Shown piece by piece: positions 9,911 to 22,700 of a DNA stretch of 64,000 nt. The DNA is from Owenia fusiformis (Eukaryota > Annelida > Polychaeta > Sabellida > Oweniidae), in the NCBI GenBank assembly GCA_903813345.2, contig CAIIXF020000005.1:41021394-41085393 (forward strand), written 5' to 3'. Numbering within the stretch: position 1 is the stretch's first letter; each line of letters opens with the position of its first letter. A model generated the notes under the pieces. It searched no databases. It saw nothing but the letters and a program-made list of their open reading frames with translations, and was not told the origin of the DNA. Both the position numbers and the translations under genes were made by a program.

Positions 9911-12460
9911 CTTACAAATGCATATTTAATTCATCATAAACTAAGGTTTAAAATTGAACCCTTCAAAGACTGTATCATATCCCACTTACGTGGGTAGGTG
10001 GGTATGAGGTAAGAGGTTTTTTATACAAAGCCCACAGAGAAGCGAATTCCTCCAAATGAGATATCTTAATGTGTATATCTAGATTTAAGAGGTAATTTGG
10101 GATTTTCTGGGGCATGGACTGAAAAGATGATCTAAAATGATCTAATCTTCAATACATTCAATTTAATTGTATAAATGAAGAAACAGTTTTTAAGTGAGAA
10201 GGGTGGTGGTGTCTCACTTTTCTTGTCTGCAAACTTCCAGACCAACAACTTGATGGATTAATTTGAAATTTTCAGGGAGTTTTTTGAAATGAAACATCTT
10301 ATCTAGATCTGATTTGTTTTTTGGATGTTAGAAACAAGTAACTCACACATACAGTAAAGCCTGCCTAAGTTGAACATCTTTGGTACCACTTATGTGCTCC
10401 ACTTGGGTGGTTTAGGCAGTAACAATTCAAACAAATAATTTTCCAGAGTTTGGAAATATATCTATATATTTGGAAATATTTGCCAAATCCAACACAAAGA
10501 TACATTACTGCATAAAATTGATATAGTTTATAGGGGCTTGAATTTGTCCTAGATTTTCCTGATAAGTATTAATAATAATTAATAAATAAAAAACAGCTCT
10601 AATCTTTTAATATACCAGTTAGTACTTTATTGTTCATTTTGACATAATGTCAGTCACAAAAAATGATTTTACAGATCATTTCTGTAAAGTGGCATAAAGA
10701 AAGAAAAGTAGCACATTGGATTTAATACAAGTCTTGTTTTGCTTTGCTACAGGGTGACCCAGAAGTATACAGGATCAAAATATTGCCATTTTAATATTAC
10801 TAAACCAATCAATTTGAAAATAACCAAGTTATAACCTCAAGATTAATGATCCAACAATCTCATTGGTTGATATCATGTTGCTATGGTAACCCAAGGTGAC
10901 ATCAGCCTGGGCAAAATATTTATACGAGTGGTTATAAATGTTCAGGACTACGTAGCGATTTTGAAATTTCTTTTTCTACTAATATAAAAACTTTTTCTGG
11001 GTGACTTCAGAAAGGGTTACCATAACAAGTGGTCTATGATTTTTAAAGTTACATAAAAAAATGTGATGAAAGTTGTTCAGTTTATTGATTTTAATATAAT
11101 CAAAAACATAAATTTACATTCAATACAGTATGAGTAAATAGTAACATAATATGTAAAATAAATAAAATATGTATTAGAAAACAGAATGTTCGTACCATGA
11201 TACTGCGTGCACATTCAAAAGAGGCAAACAGTATTTGGTAAATGCATGAACTGTGACATGATTATAGTGAAATAAATTAAGTGCTTTTTAACTTAAACCA
11301 ATTAAATTGATTGAGAACATCATGTGAGTAAACTACATTTCAGTTGGGTTGAGCGTCAATAAAAACCTTTAAAAATAAGCTATGAAAGGAGCACAGTACA
11401 GTATCATATGGAAAATACATTCATGTTTTAAAAGCAAAACATTTGCATATTTCAGATGAATTATGTACTTAATTGAGGAAGTTTCAGCCGTGTAATTTTT
11501 GGGGAAATCACATGTCAGAGGAACATCAAAATACAAGAAACCACATATATTTTATTAGCCAAACCAGAATTATCCAAGATATACAAATGTTTTGCATGTA
11601 AAATATGAATGCATTTTCCAAGTGTTATACTGCAGTGTGGTCTTTCGATTGCTTGTTTTTTAGCACAACCCAATTGAAAATAGTCCTAGATCAAACCTCT
11701 GGTTCTATCATTATCATTTCCTCACCTGTGTGTACAAGGTGTCTACATGTATATTATTGATTGGGAGGGAGGTACACAGGGATATGATGGACTTGAGTGA
11801 GGACTTCATATATTCAATTAGACACTTTAAGATCATACATTACTTGATTATTCTAAACTCTACTTTTCAGTTGTACATTTGTACAGTTAATTTTCATATA
11901 AAACAATTACAGTTATTTACATTTGGCCACATGTAACATATGCAAACTGCAAGTATACGAACTTTCTAAAACACACATTACATTATATATGGAGTACCAT
12001 GACATGTACTTAGTACTTAGTAAACAATGGACAATGATGGGCATTATACATGTTCCATGATTTCCTCCCATTGACTCCCATGTTAAATCCATCTCTCTAA
12101 GATAATAAACCCCAAACTTGAACAGCTTGCCAAGTGTGGTTTTCTCCAAAAATTCTTCAGTTTATAGTTCCAAATGGATCATCCAACACAGCTGTTTATA
12201 TTCTTATTGCATATTTAAGTATTGCTTTAGTTACTGGTTACTTCAGCATGTTAAGTACAACAATAAATGTTAAAAGTACTGAATATTTCATAGTTTACAA
12301 TATATTTGAATGCTGCAAATGTTATTCTGTGATTGATTTTAACAGAGAAAACAGGGACTTATGCTACACATATTAATAATTGATTCATAAAGATGGTAGA
12401 ACACTCACAAAAATTTTAATATGAATGTAGGTGTCCTACTGTACAATGGTTTTCTGGCAT

Positions 12461-12598
12461 CAAACAAGGCATTAACATGCAAAATGTCACCACCTGCCAT
12501 TTGTTACAGATGCCAAACATCAATCACCAAACAGCAACACAAAAAAGTTTGAGACTATTAATAATATGTTACCACTTGTGGTGGCGACATAAAAACTG
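12461..12598 (-). repeat. Dispersed repeat, copy 2 (inverted)
   Basis: Diverged reverse complement of 7841-7978; shares CAAACAAGGCATTAACA, CATTTGTTACAG and CCACTTGTGGTGGCGACA. Confidence 0.6.
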
Positions 12599-14544
12599 AT
12601 ATGCACTTTAAAATTAATTAACCATTAATTTACCATTACCAATTAATTTACCATTTTATCTACAAACCAACTTTTAACTGTGAAATATCCAGTAGTTTTG
12701 TACATGTATGTTTGTTTTAAGGCTACATGGTGTGATTGAATTATCGCAAATGGATACAATTGACCCTGTTTTCCATTTTGCATCCTACTAATGACTCATA
12801 TATTTGTCAACATAATGTCACCCTTAATTGCCGAATTGGTCGAACCTGTCTGAATAACACACCAATTTGCAATCCTATACATGTATTAACAAGACAAACA
12901 AAGTGTATATAAAAGTATAACGTCAGGTGTTGTGTTGTGCTTTAGGTTCAACCACATAATGAATTTAAGTACCTGCTATATACTTTGACACTTTTCTTTA
13001 TAGTGAAGTTATGTTGACAAATATGTGGATTTTCTTGCAGTATATGAAGATAAAAATAATGTGGAGACCTAGAAAACCACAGTATGCATACAACTATTGG
13101 CTCCTGTAGAGGTTATACACACAGTTATACTTCATGTAAAAGTACAATTGTACAGCAGAATCAAACTGATTGGTTTACTCTTTCCATCTACCTTTTTGTA
13201 GCCTAGCCCAAGACCATTGTCATTTAACTTGGGTTGTATTTAACTAACTATTGAGTCACTTTAGAGGAACATTTCAAAGTAATAGTAATAGAGGGAGGGG
13301 GTACACACAAGTTTCTTTTCTTTGGTGTAACTAAATTTCAACAAAACCTAGGGAATCTATTTCAATGGCACACATTAGAGCATTCTATTTGAACTGAAAT
13401 CTGTGTTTAATTCTATTCCTTTATTTAACATTAGTCTACTATTAATCAAAATTTAACTCCTGATGGATAGACATAATTGTAGATAGTAGAGATAAATATG
13501 ATGAGTCAGGGGCCAGGCTATCAACATTATGTTCAACAACATACAATAAGTTCAAATGTTCTGATTCACATTAAATTGTTGCCTTGCCCAAGTGGGTATT
13601 TTTTACTTATCTGATCTTGAATTATTACCGCCTTGTACAATCAAATGAATCCCCGCTGAGTTATTTAGCAGTTTCAAGATTTCCATAAATCAAAGGCTGT
13701 CAGGGGTATCGCGAAACCGTATTGATTGGCAAGATCGTGCGGACATGACGTGTGACTTCAGGCTGATGGACCAATCAAAACAGTGTCGGGTTTACCCGCA
13801 TAAACAAAGCAAACTACTCGTCTTCAACTTGAAATTTTCAATGATAATATCCCGGGATCTGATCGAGTATTTCTTCAGAGTTACAATATATTGTATATTG
13901 TAATGTAAGCAGTTATTAATATGCGATTCAATGTTGATTTAAAACTGAATTCGCGGTGAAAATGCACAAAGACCTAGTCCATGAAGTTGTGATTGATCTG
14001 AATCTCAGCCTAGATCTAGCTATCATGTTCGACCATTTCAGCAAACTTTTCAACGTTTCCTCTTGAAATATTCCCTCTGGGTAGCTCTGATTGATATTTA
14101 TCTGATAAAATATTTGTATTTTCATGATGAATTTGTGCAAGATTTGTTCGTGAAACGTGTACTTGTTTTGACCGTGCATAATAATGAGCTAACGCTGCAG
14201 GGCTGCCATTGATTGGTCAAATTTACCAACATAAACATTGAGTCAGTAAAGCACGTGGCTTTTTCATTGGTACAAGGCGGTCATAACAGAAATCAAAATA
14301 AGTAAAAGAGACCGACTTGATTAAAATCTACCATGGTTTTACCTACGTGTTTCGTTCTAAATAAAAAAAGATTGAACTTCAGTATTTGCATATTTTTTCA
14401 TGAAGCCATTTAGTTTCAGCATCTCTAGACATAAATTACACAAAACATGACTACAATATTTTTGGTAAAGTTGCACATACATGTATGTACTAATTCCACA
14501 CAAGATATATGTACATATATATTGTATATAAATATATTATTAGT

Positions 14545-16738
14545 TTATACACTAGTTTCCTTTTTGAATTTTTCTTTTTCTTGTTGTAGCACCCATACAT
14601 TATCATCATCCTCTGAGCTAGATGATGAATCAGTCACTAGGTCTGTGTTTGTGGAAACCTGCTCATATGCACTCACTGATCGAGGGAACCAGCTGTGTTT
14701 TGCTGATTCTGTGTCACTATGACGACCAGTATGAGCATCTCGAAGAGCTTTTTGCACTAAGTGGTCCTCGTATTTCCTATCTACAAAAACATATGGCACA
14801 GTTCCTGAAGCATTCTTCTCTTTGTTTTTAAATTGATCTTCCCAATCTAGAGATTTTTGACGTCGCATTTTGTGATGGCGATGTTTATGATGATGATGAT
14901 GTCGACTGCTGCTGCTGTCCGAGTCATGATGCGATCTGTGATGCCGTCTATGATGGTGCCCCCTGCCACGATGAACCATAGAGTCTGATTGGGTGTCAGA
15001 TTCATGGTGACGGTGTTTAGTGTGTTTATAAGGGGTCTCTCCGATGGCTTCAGACCTGGAGGGTGAGAAAGCAACAGCAGTTGAATGATGATTTTGGGGA
15101 ATACGTAGCTCAAGTTCATTGAGAAAGTTTTCAGTTCCTGAATTGTTGAATTGATGCTGATGCACCTCATACATGACCTGGGGGTCCATGTAAGGCTCAA
15201 TTCCATAGTCAGGTTGGTAGACCCCTTGGTATGTACCACCAGTTGGTGTTTGAACCACATTGTTACTAATACTTTGCACTGGAGATGTGGGACTTTGCAC
15301 ATTTGTTCGAAGATTGTCTTTCATGATTGGTAGAGTGCTGTTTGTCAGTTGTGAGTCTGTTGGTGTGATATTCCACAGATTAGTCCCTGGGTGGGATACA
15401 GGGGTAGGGGTATTATCACGATCTAATGGGGAGACAGGTTCCATTCCCGGGGACTTTTTTGAAATATGAGGTAGATTATTTGTTGGCTTTGGTGCAATAG
15501 GTGGCCTATTAGGACTAACGGGTGACCCTAGTAACGGATCAGTTACCATAGCAACAGTCTGTGCCCCTTCAGGAGGGCCAAGATCATTATACTGAGGTGG
15601 AGCTCCAGTATTTCTCACAAGATTGTGTTCAATTTTTGCATTCTGTACATTTTGTGAGTTGTGTCCATTAGCAGAGAGACTACTATATGCAGATGAATGG
15701 TTTCCAGGTGACTGGTAACCATTAGCGATTACATCTCCTCCAATGTTTCCTCCAAGATGATTCTGCATGTTTTCATTGGCTTTTTGAATTTGGATCTCTA
15801 AACCTGAATGAGTATTTGCGTCACTACTTAAACTATTTCTCTTATTTTTATCACTCTCACTTTGACTGCTTTTTAGAAGGCGCATCTTCTGCTCACGCAT
15901 AAACATCGCCTTTTGTTTTTTAATCCAATATTTTTTTGCAACACCATTTTGCCTTGGGTTGTAAAAGTTTGGGTATTGTTCTGGTATACTGGTGAGAGAT
16001 GGTTCCGTCATAGTGCCAGTTTGTGAAGGGACTAGATTGTTCATAGCTGGGGTTTTATTATTGCGCTGTTCTCCACCAGGTGCACGATTAGCAATACCAT
16101 TTGTTAAGGTGGAGGATTTATTAGTGTTAGTGTTCGAGTCAAGACTCGTATGAGATTGTGCTCTAGCAGTGATCATGTGACCATTCCCATGATTCACTGT
16201 TGTAACAGTGTCAGTATTCGGTTGTAGTTCATAAATAACCCGTTTACTACAACAACAACACATACGGCAACTTAAGCGCACGTCACCTCGTCCAAACACA
16301 TAAAAACTAAGTATAAATATTGCCAATATTGCAGCACTAACTGTGTAGACGTAACTGAAGATTAATTGTTGATGTGGTATAAATCCTCTGAAAGTGTTGC
16401 TCACTGCGAACGCTCCAGATACCCAGAGGAATAAATAGAGAAATAAGAGCACAACGATCCCATGCAGCTGAGTGAGAGGCTGTCTTTCTGGGTCCATACC
16501 GCTCTTTATCGATACATCAGTGTTATTTGTGTGAGTGTTACACGATGCAGCATCAGGTGACATCATTTCAATCTCATTCTCATGAAGTTCTACAGTCTCA
16601 GTTGTATTATCTAATGTATCTTTTGAAGTGCCCTTTACAACACACGATATCCTTATGAAGAAAATGAAGTTAATGGCTACCAGTAATCCTACTGGACCAT
16701 AGAAAGCACCAAGACTAGGTTCAAATCCTAGAAAACAA
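14545..16738 (-). CDS. ADGRA: ADGRA exon 17: TM5-TM7 and cytoplasmic tail
   Basis: 2,194 nt. It opens [20 protein letters not shown] (ADGRA signature, TM5), then TM6 ([20 protein letters not shown]) and TM7 ([20 protein letters not shown]). A cysteine cluster [11 protein letters not shown] just inside the membrane is a plausible palmitoylation site. The tail of about 580 residues is low-complexity (Asn/Ser/Pro-rich), with a His-rich block (about 14865-15030), an acidic SSSSSEDDD stretch and the terminal KKETSV PDZ ligand. Stop TAA is at 14545-14547. Confidence 0.95.
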
Positions 16739-19700
16739 CTGAAAAAAAAAAAAATCATTTTAAAATAATACAATGTTAGGCTTATGTCTCAGTTTCAGAT
16801 TCCCGTGAACATTTTGATAAAGACTAGAACAAATAATAAAAATGATGCTTTTGAATTATTTTCATACTCAAAATTAATATTCATTCATCAATCAATTTTC
16901 ATTAATATTCATTCATCAATCAATTTTCTTTTGACTTGATATTCTATAGTTCAAAAATCATCCCTTCTTGACAGTACAAAATTCTTTTCTTTTTCTGTTC
17001 TTAGAAATCTCCCAAATTAGTCAAACTGTTTGAATACATACAAGTTCATTATGATGGATTAAGTTCCAATAATGTTCATACTTACTATTCTACACCAGAA
17101 TAATGCTCAATGTTAACAGCTGCAGTGATACCACAGATAATTATTGCCACTCCCCACCCTAGCAGGTAGAATCTCATAATAGGCTTAGGGGGAAGGGGGC
17201 CTGTCAGGGGGTCAGGTTCTGGTGGAGGGGGTCGTTCAGCCTTTGTGTACTGCTTATACAAGTTACTGAAATGAGAATAAAATATTTCAAAAAAACATTT
17301 AATAAAAAATTCTAACAAAAATGAACATGTTCGGCTAGATAATGTTAATGGGAAATCTGACATCATTGTTTTTTTAGATCAAGAATTGATGAAACTGAAT
17401 GTTTATATAAAACCTTTGTGGTTCACTATGTAGACGAGAGTATATTGACTAGATTAATGCTGTTATGAATTTCAAGCAGCAAAGTTTGTAAATCAAATTG
17501 CAACGTTTTGAAATAATCCTATTTCTGCGCTGAAATGTAAGAATGACATGATTTACTGCACTGATCTATTAACATGGACTACTTACTTTGAAGTAATTGA
17601 GATCCAGAAGAGAGTGCAGATAGAGAAGTAGTGAATGGCGATGCCGACAATCTGACAGAGGAGGACGTGGTCCATTCTGTTGACCCCCAGGGTGAAGCTG
17701 ATACACAGCAGCAGAATACTGATGCAGATGTTCACTAGAGAATGGCGTAGCTTCTTTGGCAGCTTCACATAACTAAATACAAGAACACAGAATTATACTC
17801 CACATGTCATACATTTAAACATTACAAAATTGCAAACCTTGCAAGGTCAAACCTCCTCAAAATGTGGGCATGGAGCTCTCCTAAAAATAATTTACTCGTA
17901 AATAAGTACAGAATGTTCTTGTAATGGACTTTCTTTTGCAGCATTAGAATGTAAAACTAGCGTCCGGAGTGCTTAGAAAATTCAAAATCTCAATAAGAAC
18001 AGGTGATGTACGCTTAATATTGCCATCTATTGCAAACTAGCAAGTATTTCAAGGAACTGGAAATTGATTGAATCATTGTAAGCAGAATTCTCAGTACACT
18101 GACCTTCTGCAGGCGATGTGTGTGATAATACAGATCATCAACGCGATGACCAGAATAAGGCTCCCTGCATATATGGCTGGCTCCATAAGAATAAAGATCC
18201 CCAACCATCTGGCAACAGACATAGGCTCATTGGGTCTCTGCAAGACAGGTTCAAATAGAAATCAGAAAAATGTATTTTGGTAAATATAAAATGATTTATT
18301 TGATTAATGATGAAATTCATAATTCTTTGAATACAGTTAAACTAGAAGTTCTACAATCTACTAGATAGTATGTGTAAAAGACCCATATAAAGCAGCACCT
18401 TAAAGGAATATTCCTTGCCAAACCATCTCTCTCCTCATATGGTAGCTATAACCATATATATATGCTTCCCATGTTTAGCAAAACATGCAAAAATGTTTTG
18501 ATATGGTCAAATTTGATCACTTAGAAATGTGATGCTCAATTCCAGTAAGCTGCCATCTTTTAAAATTTCACACAGAAAGTGATGTCATCGACTCTCAACT
18601 TTGCATATAGCATTAGGTGAGGAGCTATTAAGAATTACAAAACCAGCTAAATATTCTTTTTCAACTTTGTATCTTATTTAATCCTTCTGAAAATCTCTTC
18701 TTTTATTCTAAGTTGACAAGCCCTGAAAATATTTTTGCACAGAAAGTAATGATCACTTGTCTAGAAGTGATTTTGTGCTACTTTCCTATACTGTTATGGG
18801 CAAGGTTATAGAAGTTGAGAGTTGATGACATCACTTCCTGCAAGAAATCTTAAAAGATCGCAGCTCACTGGAAATAAGCACTAGATTTTTAAATGATCAA
18901 TATTGACCATATTAAAACATTTTCCCATGTTTTGCTAAATATGGAAACTATATATATGATTATAGCTACCATATCAAGAGAGAAAGGGTCTGGCAAGGAC
19001 TATTCCTTTAAAGAGCAGCTGTATATGCGTAAAGTTTACCGTATTTATTGAAGTGGGGAATAAATTGTGACTGCTTCGATTGGAGCCATGATTTGTCCTC
19101 CAACAAGCACTTTTACTCTTATGAAGGAACACTGTCATTATTTTACTGAATTACCTTAAGCAGTGCCAGGTTACTAAGGTGAGTACAATGGATTGTAGTG
19201 ATGTTGTTTTCAAAGCTAGTCACTTTACAGCCATTTGTCAGCCAATCACCAAGACCTCCTATGGAACAAAATACAACAATTATTTATTATTCCCATGCTA
19301 TCTTACTCGTTCTCTCATTGGTCAATCAAATACTTAGTACCACGTGACTAAATATAAAAAGAGTAGCATATTCCATCCATATGTCAAAATGATATATTCA
19401 CATTTTAATATTACACGAATATTTCATTCTGCTGAGGTGAATTTTACAAGTGTACTACACATACCCTAAGGATGGAATACTACTATTTATTGATGTGAAA
19501 ATAAAACTGAATGACTTAAAGAAACAACTCACAATAATAAATAAAGGATTGACCCTCCTTGATAATTGTACTTAATTCTTCAAGTCATATTTCAATTGTA
19601 CTGTACAATTAAATGTGAAATACCTCTAGCTTTGAAGTCCCAGTATGCTGCTATCCCATCAGTGCTAGAGGTGAATCGGACTACTACAGGATCTGACAAA

Positions 19701-22700
19701 TTGTTTGTTGATAACTCCACTGAAACAACAATACAGGCACATGAAATAGACTGTGACACTTTGGAGATATTATTTTAACTACAAAACATCAAATCAATGA
19801 AGTAAAATTCGAAATATGTTTTCACAACCATAGTTGAAGATACAGTGTATATATTTCCAAAATTTATACACCATGCTACATTATAAAATAATAAAATGTG
19901 ATGAAAATATATATTTAATTATACCACTCTAAGTCCAATACAGTTGTATAACATTGGTCTATAACAACGATATACAGTGGAGAGTGGTATATCGTCATCG
20001 TATACAACTCCTCCGTATACACTCCAGCGTATACCACTGTAGAAGTGCATTCTGGAAACTAATGAATAAAAAAAATCATGAAAATTTTCATGATTTCCTA
20101 GAATCAAGTGACGTCATAAATGGTTCGAGATCAACATCAGCATTATTGAGTTGGCTATGGGATATTTTTATGGTTTTTAATCGTTATGATTGTGTTCGAA
20201 TCAACTGTAATTGAACTTAGAGTGGCATAATAAGATTATATAATGGTTCATTCTGCATAACGTGCATTTTATACTCTTGTGAGAATATAATATATTCACT
20301 CGTTCGCTACGCTCACTTGTGAATATATCATATACTCACTCGAGTATAAAAACGATATACAGAAAGAACCATTATATAACCTCATAGTACACTCTTATAT
20401 AAATTAGATATAGAATAGTAACATGTGTGCCAAATTTGAAATCTCACATTTTAGCAAAAATAAAATCTTTAAAAATAATAAATATTTTCGTGAAAAGGAA
20501 AAAATAGATCAATCAAAATACTTCTACTTCTAGTGCATAATTGCAAAACGGCATACTTATGCAATGGTCATGGAAACATTGTCATTCATTTATTAATTGC
20601 ATCTCTGGAACAGGATATATTACACATATACTTACATATTTTACTTGAAATGACACTCATCGCCACATCCTTGCCAGCAGAGGGAGGTAGAGGGAAGAGC
20701 TTGCTGTTCTTGTAGACAATAAACTGGAGCTTGTATTGAGTCCTACTAGAAGCATCCGTATCCGGTAGCAACTTGCGGATATTGCTGAACACACTACTTG
20801 GAAGAGATATAGAGGCCTCAAAGTTCTGAAATATACACAAACATAGCATGAGGTATTTCTAAGAAAGTATACTGAAAGTATATATTCATAAAGAACATGC
20901 AAAACATCACAAAATATTTTACTCAAAATCCAATCAATTTAACAGACATAAGAGTGAAATTTGCATGGCAAATATGCTAAGAGTCGAAAAATGATTATGC
21001 ATTATATAACATGACTTATCCTATGCCAAGTAGAGTTTTAGGGAGATTGTTGGTAAGATATATCCCGTATCCTGATTTTAAGGTTTCCATATCCTGAACC
21101 TCCATATCTCCCGCTCCATTGCATATCTTTTCGCTTCGAAAAAAAGATTTGAAAAATTGAAAAAATAAGAAAAAGTGTGAAAAATTGAAAAAAAATTGAA
21201 AGAAAATTAGAAAACTCTACTTGGTATAGGATAAAGCAGTTATGTACGGTCGGTTTGGATATTGGGTTCATCCCTCGTGAGATATGCATATCTCCCTCTG
21301 GATAAACCCCATATCCAAAACCTCCCAGTACATAACCCTTATATATTTGAGAGGTCTATAATCAATACCCACGATAACCTGTAAAACCTGTAAATATGTT
21401 AAAAACTGTTAAAAGTTCTTAAATTATCAAATGATTGTAGTAAGTTCGTTCTTACCTCCATCTTGATTAAATTTTTACTTTGTGTCTGGATTTCTTTAGT
21501 GTTCTTTGGAATTGTCTTTATACTGCATAAAAAGCTGTTCTCCCCATATGGTTGGGACCTAATTTCTCTGGACTGGACGTAGCATGTGATGCCGCCAAAG
21601 CGATCTGTATTGACAGTACGTGCCTCGAGTGCGATGTTATCTGTAAAAAGGCTGACATCATCTCCCCGAGAGAGTAACTGTTTCGGCATTCTCTCAAGAG
21701 CTTTAACCATCCTAAAAACAAATACACAAAGTGCAAATTAATATATCGAAGTAAAATCAATGACTTCAAAAATTGTAAAAACACAATAAAATGAAAAAAA
21801 TTTGACTTAGCTTGGCAAAAGTGTGAAATCAAATCCATATTTGATCCACTTTAAAACATGCAAGATGAATTCAATTTAATTCTATGACAAATAAAAATTA
21901 AATAATTTAATGGATATATATTTTCCATAAACTAGGATGAGATATGAATGGGAAAAGCAGGTCTTACTTTTGACACGCCTGGTGTGATTTCTGGGCCTCC
22001 AACAGCAGTTCTTCATCAACGTCCATTATGACGCTTAATATGTTTAAGATCACCCCTCCAAGCTGAAATATACAGTTCAAAATTTTGATAGGTCACAACA
22101 CACCTCAATGAGTCACAATACACCTTGATGCATCACAATACACCTTGATGCGTCACAATACATCTTGATACGTCACAATACACCTTGATGCATCACAATA
22201 CACCTTGATGCATCACAATACACCTTGATGCATCACAGTATACCTTGATGCGTCACAATATACCGTGATATGTCACAATACACCATAGTCAATCTGTATT
22301 AGTCATGTGATCACAAAAAGCATCTTTAGCGCTACTTATCTTAGTTAGATTTCCACATCGGTTCATATATTGAAGAATGTGCATCTAATATGATTCTCTA
22401 ATCATTTTGTTCTCCAAACACAAACCAATGAAGAGACTATTTATCAAAAATAATTTGAAAACATATGATTAAAAATATCAAAATGGAGATGTCACAATGA
22501 ACTGCAATTAGATAAACAATTTGCTCTTTCCATAAGTATATACCCACCTCTTGTTTTAGGGCTAGGAACACATTGAGTTTGTCGACAATTTGTGAGAGGA
22601 AAACAATGTCTTTGCTATCCTGGATCTTGTCAGTGTTTTCTTTGAGGTATTCTACCAACTTCTTAGCTTTGTTCAGGACAGTGGAGATGTTGAATGACAT

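Larger units (their letters stand above)
6354..14544. other. Intergenic region between cofilin and ADGRA 3' ends
   Basis: 8.2 kb without a recognisable coding exon. It holds the cofilin 3' UTR, a 35-bp tandem repeat (6798-6904), imperfect direct repeats (7120-7430), and two inverted copies of a dispersed repeat (7841-7978, 12461-12598). It also holds a GTCC-containing repeat with clustered AGGTCA half-sites (about 7980-8950) and a possible tRNA-derived SINE (about 9780-9910). From 12.7 to 14.5 kb I see only AT-rich sequence and random short ORFs. Confidence 0.7.

Noticed and set aside
10750-11030. Possible TIR element (AGGGTGACCCAGAA ... TTCTGGGTGACTTC)
   Set aside because: The end similarity is short and the flanks show no duplication; not enough to call.
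14447-15469. Several plus-strand ORFs over the ADGRA last exon
   Set aside because: Antisense shadows of a 2.2-kb coding exon.
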